From Penium margaritaceum (taxonomy: Eukaryota > Streptophyta > Zygnematophyceae > Desmidiales > Peniaceae): a stretch of 55,295 bases of DNA. Where the stretch lies: contig SZWC01003620.1 of assembly GCA_023375785.1 (NCBI GenBank), positions 134,193 through 189,487 of the forward strand, in the 5' to 3' direction. How positions within the stretch are numbered: the first letter of the stretch is position 1; every line of letters begins with the position of its first letter. Shown in pieces: positions 19,643 to 29,928 of this stretch. A model generated the notes under the pieces. That model searched no databases and had not been told where the DNA came from. It worked only from the letters and a program-made list of their open reading frames with translations. The translations under genes and the position numbers were made by a program.

Positions 19643-21337
19643 GGAAAGGGAGGCCGGCAAGCGGTAGACGTGGAGTGGTGCTTAGACTGTACCGACTGTG
19701 GCAACCACAACGCCACCGAGTGGTGTGAAGGATGCCATCAGCCGTTCCAGTGGCCTTGCGGGCAGATGCTGCCAGGGGTAGGACATCACTACGACAAATG
19801 TGTACCAAAGCTGCGACTTCTCGAAGCTTGGACACGGGATAAGAAGCAGCGGGAGAGAGATGATCAACAAGGCACAAGGGAAAGGGAAGCACCACGCTCG
19901 TATGCGGACGCCCACAGAGTGAAACAACTCTATCGCAATGCAGTGGGATTGCCAAGACCAGAGGGAGTAGCGGCTCGGAAAGCGGTGTTGGCCATGAGGG
20001 CGCTGAGGAACAGGGACGTCACTGAGGTAAGGAGGAAGCAACTGACGATGGTGAATGAGACGTAGGCTTTGACACCTCAGTGGTGCCTCTTGAGGGATGA
20101 GCCGCTACCGGCAGCACCCGGGCTACCAGCCGCACGAGGACCAGACACGTGTTCCCACCCTCAACCATCAACGGATAATTGACCTACTCGGTGCGCAGGC
20201 ATGCCGAGTGCACCGGGAAGGATGCAGGAGGGACGGGGAACCGAGGCTAAGCAAGGAGTGATGGCGCCGAGGCACTCAGGAACAAGAGGAGGACTCAAGG
20301 CTCCGGTTGATAATGTGCCGACACGAGGATGGGACTATCACACCACCTCAGAAGGACGACTGAGGGAGAGAGGAGCAGGGAGGAGCCCTCAACACCCCTC
20401 ACAGGAAAGGGGATCAGCATCGGGAGAAATGCAAAGGACACCCATGGGAGTGCAAGGGAAGGCAACAGAGACGGGCGCGGGGCCTACGCGAAATCCATGG
20501 AGCGGCAGCGGTGGGTCAATGGCGGAGCTAGAAAGGAATGAGTGGATACTGAGGGTTGTGGCTGAAGCAGGGGTGAGACAAGGCAGTGGGAACAAAGACG
20601 CCATGGTAGGAGCGGGGGCAGGACAAAAAAGATGGATCGGCAGCAGTGCGGCGGTGGAAGGAGATGTAAGGGGCGTAGGCACAGGCAAGGAACCGGTGGG
20701 AGAAAGGACACCTCACGCCGGTAGCTGCCCGTGGTGTGAGAAGAGTTTAGGAGATTTCTCCAGCTGCTTCAGGGAGGTGAGAGGAGTGACCCCATGGTGT
20801 GATAAGTTTGGATGCTTCTCGTAGAGTAAATGTGTGAAGAAGGTGGGAGAAAGGAGGTTGCGTCATGGGGGGCGCATCACGCTGTATGAATGTCTTCAAT
20901 GCACAAATTTGTGCAGCGAGCCGTGCGCCACGTGCAGGGGTCCGGTGCGCATCCGCAGGTGGCACTGTATCTGCTACCATCAGTGGGTGCATCTCCTATG
21001 TGCCTGTTGCTACAACAACACATAGACAGGGCTTGATGGACCTCTCTTCATACCCTGTGAGGAGAGTGATGAGGCGAGGAGGAGTGTACAAGCAGAACAG
21101 AGGGCGGCAGTACGGCGATTGTAGGAGAAGCAAGAAAGAGGGATAGGGGGAGGAGAACGCCGGGTGACCCTACGCCAGAGCCCCAAGGCGCGGAATGAAG
21201 GGATACGACAGGAAGGGTCCCATCGAGAATTGGATGGAATGGAGAGGACGAGATGGGCGAAGGAGGACTATTCATCACCGGAAAAAGGGGCCGAGCAATC
21301 TGTGCCGGGAAGGGGATGGAAGCGCTAGCCTTGCGGC
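19643..21337 (+). pseudogene. G-inner: further Cys/His-rich C-terminal region
   Basis: Continues in the frame of 19058 with stops at 19640, 20063, 20822 and 21023. It holds CTDCGNHNATEWCEGCHQPF with GHHYDKC (module 5), then a basic/Gly-rich stretch (20201-20700), SCPWCEKSLGDFSSCF with TPWCDKFGC, and YECLQCTNLCSEPCATCRGP with WHCICYHQWVHLLCACC (modules 6 and 7, irregular). G-outer lacks almost all of this part by deletion. The four stops in one frame over 1.7 kb suggest one original reading frame. Confidence 0.6.
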
Positions 21338-21438
21338 AAGTGACGTACCGGAAAAGAGAGAGCGAGATAAACAAAACAAGGAAGGGGGGTGGATGGACGA
21401 GGACGTCCAGCTTGTTTTGCGGGAGTAGGGTATAACAG
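21338..21438 (+). other. 3' end of G-inner interior, including possible polypurine tract
   Basis: Purine-rich GGAAGGGGGGTGGATGG (21381-21397) and GCGGGAGTAGGG (21419-21430) precede LTR2. G-outer has the same layout before LTR3. The second tract is the nearer candidate for plus-strand priming, although nine bases (TATAACAG and a following T) separate it from the LTR start. Confidence 0.4.
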
Positions 21439-21883
21439 TATTAACGGTGTTTCGTTCATCCACTAGAGGAAGGGATGGAAAGTGGGCCCGGGGTCACGAT
21501 CTAGGAAAGGGGTCAACGGGTTATCCGACGACCGCCGACCGAGGAAAAGAAATTACGAAAGGAGCAGTTCGATTTCGGGAGGCAACGAGGTACGAAAAGG
21601 AAAGTTGTGGTGGAAGCTGTGACCCGACCGGACGTGCAAGGAAGGCAAGAAGGCGGCCCGAAGCTGGCTTGATGATAGCGGAGTCGCACCAGAACCACGG
21701 AAAAAGGAGCGGCATTCGAGGCGCCTCATCCAGAGGCGCTTTTGATGTGCGAGCCGTGAAAGGGGCCAGCGGACGAGATGAAAGTGTTGGAGGGGCGATG
21801 CGAGAAGGAGGATAAAGAGAAGATAACCAACTGCTAATCGGCTGCTGACGTTGAGATTGCTCAGACGTTCAAACCCGATGTAA

Positions 21884-21923
21884 GTTCGCTCGGGCGCAAC
21901 CTGCGGGTTGCGCCCGAGCGAAC
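21884..21923. repeat. perfect 18-base inverted repeat with 4-base loop in LTR2
   Basis: GTTCGCTCGGGCGCAACC, loop TGCG, then its exact reverse complement. LTR1 (near 4581) and LTR3 (near 30366) have only one arm. The left arm is therefore a new inverted copy in LTR2, as made by template switching. Confidence 0.9.
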
Positions 21924-22134
21924 GGCCAGCTGCCGATTCCGGACGCAACCTTCGCATGGGAAGTCAAGCCCAGTGGTGACCAGCAAGACTGAGAGATTGC
22001 TGCCCCTCAGTTGACCCAGACCGTCGAGCGGGACCCGTGTCCCGTCTCACAACAACTTAGAGTAGAAATGTTAGGTTAGGTTAGGAGTGCGGGGAGGTGT
22101 GTATGTGTGTGTGTGCGCATGCAGCCATCCCTGG

Positions 22135-22725
22135 ATGGGAAGGCCACTTCCTGAGGAGCACGTCACAGAATCGTCATGGCTGGGTCTTGAGTTTCCACGG
22201 GAGCTCCAGCCGCCCAGCTCAACCAGGGCCGCCCGAGACTCCCCGGTGACCTTTTATGCCATCTATACCTGTTGCAATGTGCCCTATCGACTCGGCATGC
22301 GAATGGTCCTGGGAGTGATGCAATGGTCGCATCATCCTGCTGGTGGGGCCTTGGAGCAGTTCTGGCAACCATGGCTGTGAAGACTTCCCTCTGACGATGA
22401 GCCCCGCCCTGTGGAAAGCTGGCAAGAGGTCACGCGTGACGTCAAGAGACACACCACAGAAGCTACCGAGGAACAGGCCGAGGCATTCCTAGCCTACCAG
22501 CAGTACCGACAAGAACTCTTTCATCTTTGGGAGGACGACCTCGCATAGAGCAATTCCCATGTAGGTCAACGCATTGACGGTCCATTGGAGTTGCGTCACG
22601 CTGCTCGACGGGCAAGCGACCAAGACAGAGTCAAGCGCACGGTGCTCGTGCAAGGGCCAGCTCCCACCGATGATCCGGCGGTGCAGGAAGTGTATGGTTT
22701 GCGCATGTTGCTTGGTGACATGTAG
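22135..22725 (+). pseudogene. LTR-embedded ORF, copy in LTR2
   Basis: 591 nt from ATG to TAG, the same as the other two copies. MGRPLPEEHVTESSWLGLEF at the start, YGLRMLLGDM at the end. Internal stops at 22378 (TGA, where LTR3 has TGG) and 22546 (TAG, where the others have CAT) are not in the other copies. The helical part reads EEQAEAFLAYQQYRQELFHL. Confidence 0.65.
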
Positions 22726-23304
22726 GATGTTGAATGCATGCATAGCAGAGAAATGTTGATCGTGTGTCAAAAGGAGAGCCTTTTGACTGAATGCAAATGC
22801 TTTAATTGTTAAGATTGTCTTATCGGGAGTGTTTATCTTAGGCGGACATCGCATCATCCGGTGAATGATCGGCCGTCAATGAATGAATGTCAATGAGTCA
22901 GTTAAGAATAGGGAATAGGCATAACATATTCCCCACGGTGATGCAGTGAATGATCCGTCAAATGACTAGGACTGTCTTAGGTGCTCATTGTATCATCCGG
23001 TGAATGATTGGCCGTCCGTGAATGAATACAGATGAATCAGCTAAGAATAGGGAATAAGCATGACATATTCCCCACAGTGATGCGGTGAATGATCCATCGA
23101 ATGGGTAGGAGAAGGAACCAGGCGATGTCTTCAGATCAACGAAAAATACGCTGAGAATCGGTGGGGGAAAAGGTCCCATATGGAATATCATGCGTCAAGT
23201 GACATCGTGACATCGTGACATTATGTGAAGTGAACCACGACGGAGAGCTAATCCATGCATGCTGTCAGACCCGATTCCGGCCGATGGCGGAAAAGGGTAA
23301 AACA

Positions 23305-23309
23305 GATGG
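23305..23309 (+). other. target site duplication GATGG, right copy, of G-inner
   Basis: Directly after LTR2. Followed by TCCATGCC, which continues the G-outer pol frame. Confidence 0.93.
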
Positions 23310-24480
23310 TCCATGCCAAGCGCCACCACCCTCGCCAGACATGCCTGACCCCCATAGCAACGAGATGCTGTGGAAAAAGTTTGCCTCCAGCATAACCCGG
23401 AACCGAGCTTGGGCAGGCAGGGTAGAAAGACGTTGGGAACAGTACCGAGCATTGGTAACGGTCTATGAGGACCATGTGCGCAGTTCTGTCCACAACTTGG
23501 CCAACGTGTGGAAGTCTCTTGCTGCCTGCGGATCCACCCGCGCAAGCCGACAGTAGTATCTACAAGACCTCGAGGCCCGAGCAGCAGCCATCTAAACGAG
23601 ACTCCAGGAAGTGCGGCACTTGCAAGAAGCATGGAATGAAGCTGCAGACAGAGGTGACGAACCATCCGCAGTGGAAGGACAGCAGCTCATGGACCAACAC
23701 GCGGAATTGGGCCGAATTCTCCGGGCAACACGTTTGCAGACAGCCCGTTTGATCCCTAGATTGCAACAGCTCAATGCGCAACTGTCAGACCTACAACAGT
23801 TGTGTACTGAATTTGAGGCAGAGAGGGCAGCCGTTTGTGCTCGGCTGCGGGATATGTTGCAATAGCGAGAGAGCGTTCTGGCTCTCCGTGAGGATGTCGT
23901 GCGGTAGTACCACACCCTATACACGTTGGTTGATCGTGCAAAGCAGCTTATTGAGGAGCGCGAGCAATGCCTACAACAACAGTTGATTCGTGACGTGGCC
24001 CACTTGTTCCTTAGCAGTGTAGTGCAGACGTTGCGAGATGAGTGGGAGGAGTACTTGGAAGAGCTGCGGCACTTGTATCCGCTAGATTTTTCCACTGCTG
24101 CCGGACCAGCGGGCTTCCGTTGTTTCCTGCACTGGACCATGACACCCACCCACCCACAACGAACCCAGCCCAACCTCCTTCCTTTCTTAGCACGGAGTTT
24201 CTACTTGCATCACCACGACTTCGTTTGCTTCCTCTACCCCCTTGACTATTCTGTTCATCGGGGCGCACGGGCCCTCCGCTGCTTTCTCGACTGGGTGGTG
24301 GACTATCGCCGGCAAGGTTCTTTTATTACAAATCTGCACCCTTTCCTTTGTCGCGGAATCGTGCTGCGGGCATCGTACCGATATGTGGAAGCAGATAGGC
24401 AGGATCATGCGGGCCTCATAGCCGTCTTTCCGGTGCGAACGGCTCGTGAAGGGATGGCACTTAGGGTGCTCATGTGCTGG
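23310..24480 (+). pseudogene. pol: G-outer pol: coiled-coil and globular domain (right part)
   Basis: Continues the frame of 3906-4141. FASSITRNRAWAGRVERRWE, then coiled-coil stretches (LQQLNAQLSDLQQLCTEFEA, DRAKQLIEEREQCLQQQ) and the aromatic part (YLEELRHLYPLDFSTAAGP, YLHHHDFVCFLYPLDYSVH, ASYRYVEADRQDHAGL). Four stops lie before 23926 (for example 23554 and 23863), and the frame is then open for 393 codons. The aromatic part is well preserved against 13960-14415, so it was probably functional in the ancestor. Confidence 0.75.
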
Positions 24481-25107
24481 CTTCACCATCAGCGGATTGG
24501 TTCATCCTCTCCAGCGGCTGACCCTGGAATCAACGGCGAAGCATCGCCCCATGATCGTACGCGTCCTTCCTCAGCTGACCGTCCATTGTCAACAGCCGCC
24601 CCACCCTTGATGCTCGCCCTCCCTCCCTCAACGCAGCCCCAGGAGGAGAACGCCGTGATTCCTGCGCACCCTCAGCCTACAAAACCCATGGTTCCAGTGG
24701 CCACGTGCCCTACGATTGCATCGCCTCTGGTGGATCATCCACCGGCATCTCTCTCTTCCCTCCCACCTTCCTCTCCTCCTCTCCGAAGCGAAACCCTAAT
24801 AGCGCTTCCAGTCTTCGGTCCTCTTCTCTGCCCACCCTCCCGTCCCTCATCACCTCCTGCTCCTGCGACATCGGCACCCCCGGCGGGAGCACTTCCGGCG
24901 GATCATCCACCGTCCAGAGGCAAAACAAGGGATGCACTGGCTTCCTCTCCCCTCGCGGAGTCGCCTGCCATGCCAAGGGTGACGCCTGCACAGGTGGATG
25001 ATTCACATACCATCCCTGAACCTGCACAAGCAAAAGTCATCCCTGATGGGGCCCACGAGCCATTGGTTGATGAGGCCTCTGTCCGGCCTCAACACTCAGA
25101 GTGGTGA
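24481..25107 (+). pseudogene. pol: G-outer pol: Pro/Ser-rich linker
   Basis: Open in the same frame (from 23926). It is Pro-rich: RPLSTAAPPLMLALPPSTQP, then SLSSLPPSSPPLRS and PLLCPPSRPSSPPAPATS. It ends VRPQHSEW with a TGA at 25105; the frame then goes on into integrase. The open frame here shows that the linker is translated as part of the polyprotein. Confidence 0.7.
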
Positions 25108-26334
25108 CGTTCCACCCGCATCCGGCGTCCCGTCGCCACGACCTCTACAAGCACAACAGCTCTAGCCATCACACGTTGCTCCTCCAAGCGCACGCGGACA
25201 GATACTCTCATGGCAGTGGTAGGTGACGAGCGGCACCAGGCCGAGTCTGCGGGTGGACACGCGCCTCCACTATCGGAGACCTTTGAGGAAATGCAACGCT
25301 GCCTTTTATCTCTGGTGCCCGGGGGTGACCTGGAGCACTGGCGGCAGGAGCCACCAACCAAAACATACGAGTGGTCTGATTGGGCACGGGCCGAGGTCCT
25401 ATCTCGTGGGCGCACCATGGTGGAGATTTACCCAAACTCCCATGTGCGATCCAATGCCAAAGCCACACTCGACAAATATGTGTGGGTGCAGGGGTGGCTC
25501 TGGAGGCGTGAGGACGGAGCATACCCAGTAGGCTGGTGCACTCCGGTGGTGCTGAGGGACAAAGTCATCATACAAGAACATGAATGGATGCACGTGCATT
25601 CTGCCACTGTATATGAGAATCTCGTCCCACATGTCTATTGGGTGGGACTGAAGAAGCAGATTGGGGAGGCTGTCGCCACATGCGGGACTTGCCTCTGCCA
25701 TCACCCTCGCCAACGGATCTACCAGTCCCGTTTCGTGTGCGCCCGCCTCGGTGCGCCAATGGAGAGGGTTAGCATTGACTTTCATGGCCCCCTCCATACC
25801 ACCCAGCGCGGCAACATGCAGTGGATACTCGAAATCGACCACATGACCAAGTGGGTCATGGCCCGGCCAGTTCCTAAGGCCGACGCAGCACACGCTGCGG
25901 CGTTCTTGAAGGAGGAGGTCATCTACAGCGGAGGTGGTTACAGAATCATCCAGTGCGACAATGGCTTGCACTTTCGTGGGAAGTTTGTGGAGGTGGCGGC
26001 GTACTTCAATATTGAGATTGTGAATGGGGCACCATATCGGCTGCAGGCGCAAGGCCAGGTTGAGCGCATGCATCAGGCAATCACGCAGACAATCCGGAAG
26101 TTTTCGGATGACAATGCGCCCTGGGATGAGAAGCTGGAAGACATCATTTATGAATACAACATCACGCCACATTCTTCTACTAGCTTCCCATCCTACATGT
26201 TACGTCACGGCTAGCAGCATTGGACCATGGCTACCCTGCCGCTCATGCCGGACGCGCCGGTGCCGCCACGGGATGAGGGTGTGACCATGGTAGACGAAGT
26301 GGAATTTATGAAACAACCAGGTGCCTGGCTTTAG
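25108..26334 (+). pseudogene. pol: G-outer pol: integrase
   Basis: Open from 25210 to a stop at 26212. N-terminal zinc motif: HEWMHVHSATVYENLVPH and CGTCLCHH. Core: SIDFHGPL (Asp 25777), IIQCDNGLHFRGKF (Asp 25957) and GQVERMHQAI (Glu 26062). The preceding 80 residues (ETFEEMQRCLLSLVPGGDLE, then TYEWSDWARAEVLSRGR) are shared with G-inner. All catalytic acids are kept, though stops at 26212 and 26332 break the C-terminal part. Confidence 0.9.
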
Positions 26335-27134
26335 AAGGGCCTCCAAGAGGCTCGAACACGGTGGTCTGTTGCAGCACAGTGCGGGATGGACCATTCTACC
26401 GCTGGTCTCATGCTCGATGGCCTCCAAGTCAGGGACGGTGTGCGAACGAAACGAGAGGAAGTGGGTAAGCGGTGACAGAACAAAGCGACACTCGTGGACC
26501 AGTGCTACCAAGTCTAAGCCGTGGACGGGGTTTATGTGTAGCTCGAGGGCCGCCACACATCGAACAACATGGTGTAACGTGAATGCCTTGAGAAGCTCCC
26601 GGCCCATTGGCAGACCCTCGTTGCTGGACGACACCGGCCCCGCGTTGCCTTTGATGACGACGTAGAGGAAGTGGCTGCTACAATTGTAGGCATCCCCCAG
26701 TCTCTTCATCACCCGGACCGCCCTCCCCCACCAACCACCACAACTGCAGCTCCAGCAGCCTACACACCCGGGACTTCGGCCGGGGGGACCTAGCTTGTTT
26801 CAACGGATATTGGGGTGCCCTCTCCTGCACAACAAGGCAAAGGAATACGCAAACAGGAAGCTGGAGCGAACGCAACATCACAATAACAGGAACAGCTAGA
26901 AAAGATAACGAAGAAAGAGGCAAGAAGGGCAACAACGGGATTGGTAGACGCTACCTGGAAGCGACAACGGGCCGGAAAAGACAAGCTCCCGACCCAGCGG
27001 ACCACAACAACTGAGGAGACGCCGCCAAGGACAGTACCAGAGGTCCAGAAAAAGCTGCCTCCCCACGAGATCGCAACAAGTGTGGTGCCCGAGGCTCTAA
27101 GGCGACCAGTGCCAGGAGCAAAGCAGGCACACTA
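26335..27134 (+). pseudogene. pol: G-outer pol: integrase C-terminal domain and basic tail
   Basis: More decayed than in G-inner. Recognisable pieces are LDGLQVRDGVRTKREEVGKR, the VDGVYV block, and a Thr/Pro/Lys-rich tail (PTQRTTTTEETPPRTVPE) with MVDATWKRQRAGKDK. Several TAG stops stand where G-inner has TGG or CAA/CAG. Confidence 0.55.
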
Positions 27135-27327
27135 GAGTCGTAGAGCGATACCTGACGAAACAACCATGGCCATGCAAAAATAACAAGTGCAACAGTTACA
27201 CATTGAAACGGCACCACATACGACAGATAACCAACCCGCGCTGACAACGGGAGATGTTGGACACAGCTTAGGGTTATTGCTGCTGGCTGTGACAACATCA
27301 AGAGTGCGTCCCGGAAGACCTCGTGAG
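27135..27327 (+). other. short linker before the G-outer repeat array
   Basis: Matches 17117-17310. No reading frame of note; nothing else seen. Confidence 0.4.
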
Positions 27328-28370
27328 TAGGGAAAGGAGGTGTTGCCTCCTGTAGCAGCTGCATCTGGCGTGGCGCTCAAGGCGTAGGCACCATGAGTAG
27401 CAGTAGCAGAGCAGCAGATAAAGGAGGTGCTGCCTCCTATAGCAGCTACATCCCGCGCGGCGCTCGAGATGTAGGCACCATAAGCAGCAGCAGCAGAGTA
27501 GCAGGAAAAGGAGATTTTGCCTCCTGTAGCAGCTGTATCTGGCGCGGCGCTCGAGGCGCAGGCACCATTAGCAGTAGGAACAGAGCAGTAGGGAAAGGAG
27601 GTGCTGCCTTCTGTAGCAGCTGCATCCGGCGCGACGCTCGAGGCACAAGTACCATCAGCAATAGTTGCAGAGCAGTAGGGAAAGGAGGTGCTACCTCCTG
27701 TAGCAGCAGCATCCGGTGCAGCGCCCGAGGTGCAAGCACCATTAGCAGTAGCAGTAGAGCAGTAGGGAAAGGAGATGCGACCTCTTATAGTAGCTGCATC
27801 CGGTGCGATGCCCGAGGCGCAGGCACCATCAACAGCAGCAACAGAGCAGTAGGGAAAAGAGGTGCTGCCTCCTAAAGCAGGTGCATCCAGCACGGTGCCC
27901 GAGGCGTAGGGACCATCAGCAGTAGCAGCAAAGTAGCAAGGAAAGGAGGTACTACCTCCTACAGCAGATGCACCCGGCGCGACACCCGAGGCACAGGCAC
28001 CATCAGCAACAACAGCAGAGCAGCATGGAAAGGACGTGCTGCCTCCTGCAGCAGTTACATCCGTTGCGGGGCTTGAGGCATTGGCACCATCAGCAGCAGC
28101 AGCAGAGCAGCAGGGAAAGGAGATGCTGCCTCCTACAGCAGCTGTATCCGGCGCGGTGCCCGAGGCACAGGTACCATCGGCAGCTACAGCAGAGCAGCGG
28201 GAACGGGAGGTGTTACCTTCCGCAGCAGCTACATCCGGCGCGACATCCAAGGCGCAGGCACCATCGGCAGCAATAGCAGAGCAGTAGGAACGGGAGATGT
28301 TGCCTTCCGCAGCAGTTGCATCCGGCGTGGCACCCAACACGCAGACACCACTACCAGCAACAGAGGAGCA
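27328..28370 (+). repeat. array of about 12 degenerate 87-base units in G-outer
   Basis: Same unit as 17311-18430 (GGGAAAGGAGGTGCTGCC, CAGCAGCTGCATCC and so on). In one frame it reads LPPTAAVSGAVPEAQVPS with AEQ joints. Unit sequences vary, but the 87-base period holds, so the array has been translated in frame or has had little time to slip. Confidence 0.85.
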
Positions 28371-28559
28371 GCGGGAGAAGCCACGAAAGAAGAAAGGAAA
28401 AGGGCTCCGGGAGGCGAGGCCGGGGGAAAAGAAGCAAAGAAAAGAAGTAGAGGAATGAGAGAAGGAAAGGGAACCCCCACCCATGCAAGAAGAGCATCTC
28501 AGCTTAATCAATGCCCCTCCTCCAAGATGGGAACCATTGCCCCCTGACGATAGGTCTCT
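28371..28559 (+). pseudogene. G-outer: Lys-rich linker after the repeats
   Basis: REKPRKKKGKGLREARPGEK-like basic stretch, then MQEEHLSLINAPPPRWEPLP. Same as 18431-18640. Confidence 0.55.
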
Positions 28560-29300
28560 ATGGCCAACCAGTTCTTGGCTGGAAGCGCAGTGGGAGCCAG
28601 AACAATAGATGCTAACGCAAGGGGGAGAGGAGCAAGGCGTGAGGTGCTCGAATTAAGCATTGAGACGGACGATCAAGATGGAGAAGAAGGAGAGGAAGAG
28701 GTGGCTCGGCAACTGTGTGTAATGTGTAAGAACCCAGTTGCCGCCAAGGGAGAGGTGGTGTGCGAGGGATGCCAGGCCAGCCTACATCTGGCTTGCTCTG
28801 ACCTAGACCTGGACATCTTGCACGATATCAAGATGTGTGAAGCTTGTGCAGCTAAATTGAAGGAGAGAATGGGGGTGGACAGTGAGGTGGAACTGCTGAA
28901 GGAGGAAGAGAAAGAAAAGATCTGCTCGGGGCACGGGGTTGCGGCTGGGAAATCCAGTGTGCCACAGGATGAGGAGGAACCATGTGGCAACTGTGAAGAA
29001 CCAATGGACGCAACTACTTTGTTCTGCTGCTTTGTGTGTAGACACCCTGTGCATGTAGCCTGCCAGGATCCGAAGGTGCGGGTGCGGCGGAAGGTGATAG
29101 GTTGCAAGAAATGTGCACCCATCATGCTGGCAATGGAAGATAATGAGGACAGGAGGAAACACAGGCCTATACCCAAGCATTGGATTGAGAGATGCGAAGC
29201 CTGCCGAGAGCCGCACGACCGCACGGAAGCAACCTGGTGCTATGAATGCAAAGCACCCCTTCACCGCAAGTGTGGGATCGAGATCCCGGGGTTGGGATGA
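28560..29300 (+). pseudogene. G-outer: PHD-like zinc modules 1 to 3
   Basis: Open for 246 codons. An acidic ELSIETDDQDGEEGEEEVAR is followed by module 1, complete here: CVMC, CEGCQASLHLAC and MCEAC, with an X9 gap between CVMC and CEGC. Module 2 is CGNC, CCFVCRHPVHVAC and GCKKCAP. Module 3 is CEAC, CYECKAPLHRKC and then a stop at 29298 (TGA where G-inner has CGA). The Cys4-His-Cys3 pattern is perfect in modules 1 and 2. The acidic lead-in and tandem layout match G-inner. Confidence 0.78.
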
Positions 29301-29928
29301 CACTGCAAGAGTTGCATCCAGAGGTTGGTTGAACAAGAGCAAGAGATGGACAAGGAGGGTGGACAGGTTGCTGGACCAGAACAAAGTGCCCCTGGGGTAG
29401 AGGAGACAGAGGAATGCGGAAAGTGCAAGCGGGCGGTGAGGACGTAGAAGAAACGCTGCTACAACTGTAGGATAGCCCTCCACTACATATGTGGGGAAGA
29501 AGAGTTGCTGTAGCGGAAGGCAGTGTATGTGTGCCCAACCTGCGCACCGGAGCTGAAAGGGAAGACGCGGAAGGAGAGAGAGGAGCAGGGAAAGGGAGGC
29601 CGGCAAGTGGCAGACGTGGAGTGGCGCCGATACCAACTGTGGCAACCACAACGTGGTTGCCACGTTAGAGCCCCAAGGCGCAGAATGAAGGGATACCGCA
29701 GGAAGGGCCCCATTGAGAATTGGATTGAATGGAGAGGACAAGATGGGTGGAGGAGGAGTATTCATCACTGGAAAAAGGGGCCGAGGAATCTACACTGGGA
29801 AGGGGACGGAAGCGCTAGCCATGCGGCTAGTGACGCATCGGAAAAGAGAGAGCGGGATGAACGAAACAAGGAAGGGGGATAGATGGACGGGGACGTCTAG
29901 CTTGTTCTGCGGAAGTAGGGTATAACAG
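29301..29928 (+). pseudogene. G-outer: zinc module 4 and deleted tail
   Basis: Module 4 (CGKC, CYNC, ALHYIC, VCPTCAPEL) is present with extra stops. Near 29640-29662 the sequence jumps from module 5 (matching 19698) to a point matching 21178. About 1.47 kb of the G-inner sequence is absent. The junction is TGGCAACCAC AAC GTGGTTGCCA, an inverted repeat. The rest (29670-29928) matches 21178-21438 up to LTR3. Confidence 0.7.
29639..29661. repeat. 10-base inverted repeat at a deletion junction
   Basis: TGGCAACCAC, spacer AAC, then GTGGTTGCCA. G-inner has only the left arm (at about 19697). The right arm and the deletion of 1.47 kb occur together in G-outer. Confidence 0.8.

Larger units (their letters stand above)
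4142..23304 (+). mobile_element. G-inner: 19.2 kb Ty3/gypsy element with both LTRs
   Basis: LTR1 is 4142-5973 and LTR2 is 21439-23304, with ends TGTTA and TAACA (some mutated) and a GATGG target duplication. The interior holds, in order: acidic ORF, gag, protease 1, RT, RNase H, second protease, coiled-coil domain, Pro-rich linker, integrase, Gln/Thr-rich linker, 87-base repeats and PHD-like zinc modules. It is inserted in the same orientation in another copy of its own family. Over the first 120 bases the two LTRs differ at about 14 positions by eye, so the insertion is old. All frames contain stops and the copy cannot be autonomous now. Confidence 0.93.
21439..23304 (+). repeat. G-inner LTR2 (3' LTR)
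   Basis: 1866 bases, beginning TATTAACGG (TG changed to TA) and ending GGGTAAAACA, followed by GATGG. It is longer than LTR1, partly because of an extra inverted repeat at 21884-21923. It holds the LTR reading frame at 22135-22725. Confidence 0.92.

Noticed and set aside
27132..28511. 459-codon open frame on the minus strand
   Set aside because: It runs antisense through the 87-base repeats. A unit of 29 codons keeps any stop-free frame open, so length is not evidence. It is Ser/Ala/Gly-rich without a domain, and the sense frames fit the polyprotein.
28803..29768. 321-codon minus-strand frame opposite the zinc modules
   Set aside because: It is the complement of the Cys-rich sense frame, whose codon pattern (TGC, AAG, GAG) gives few antisense stops. 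Its partner in G-inner (19176-19955) has a different extent.
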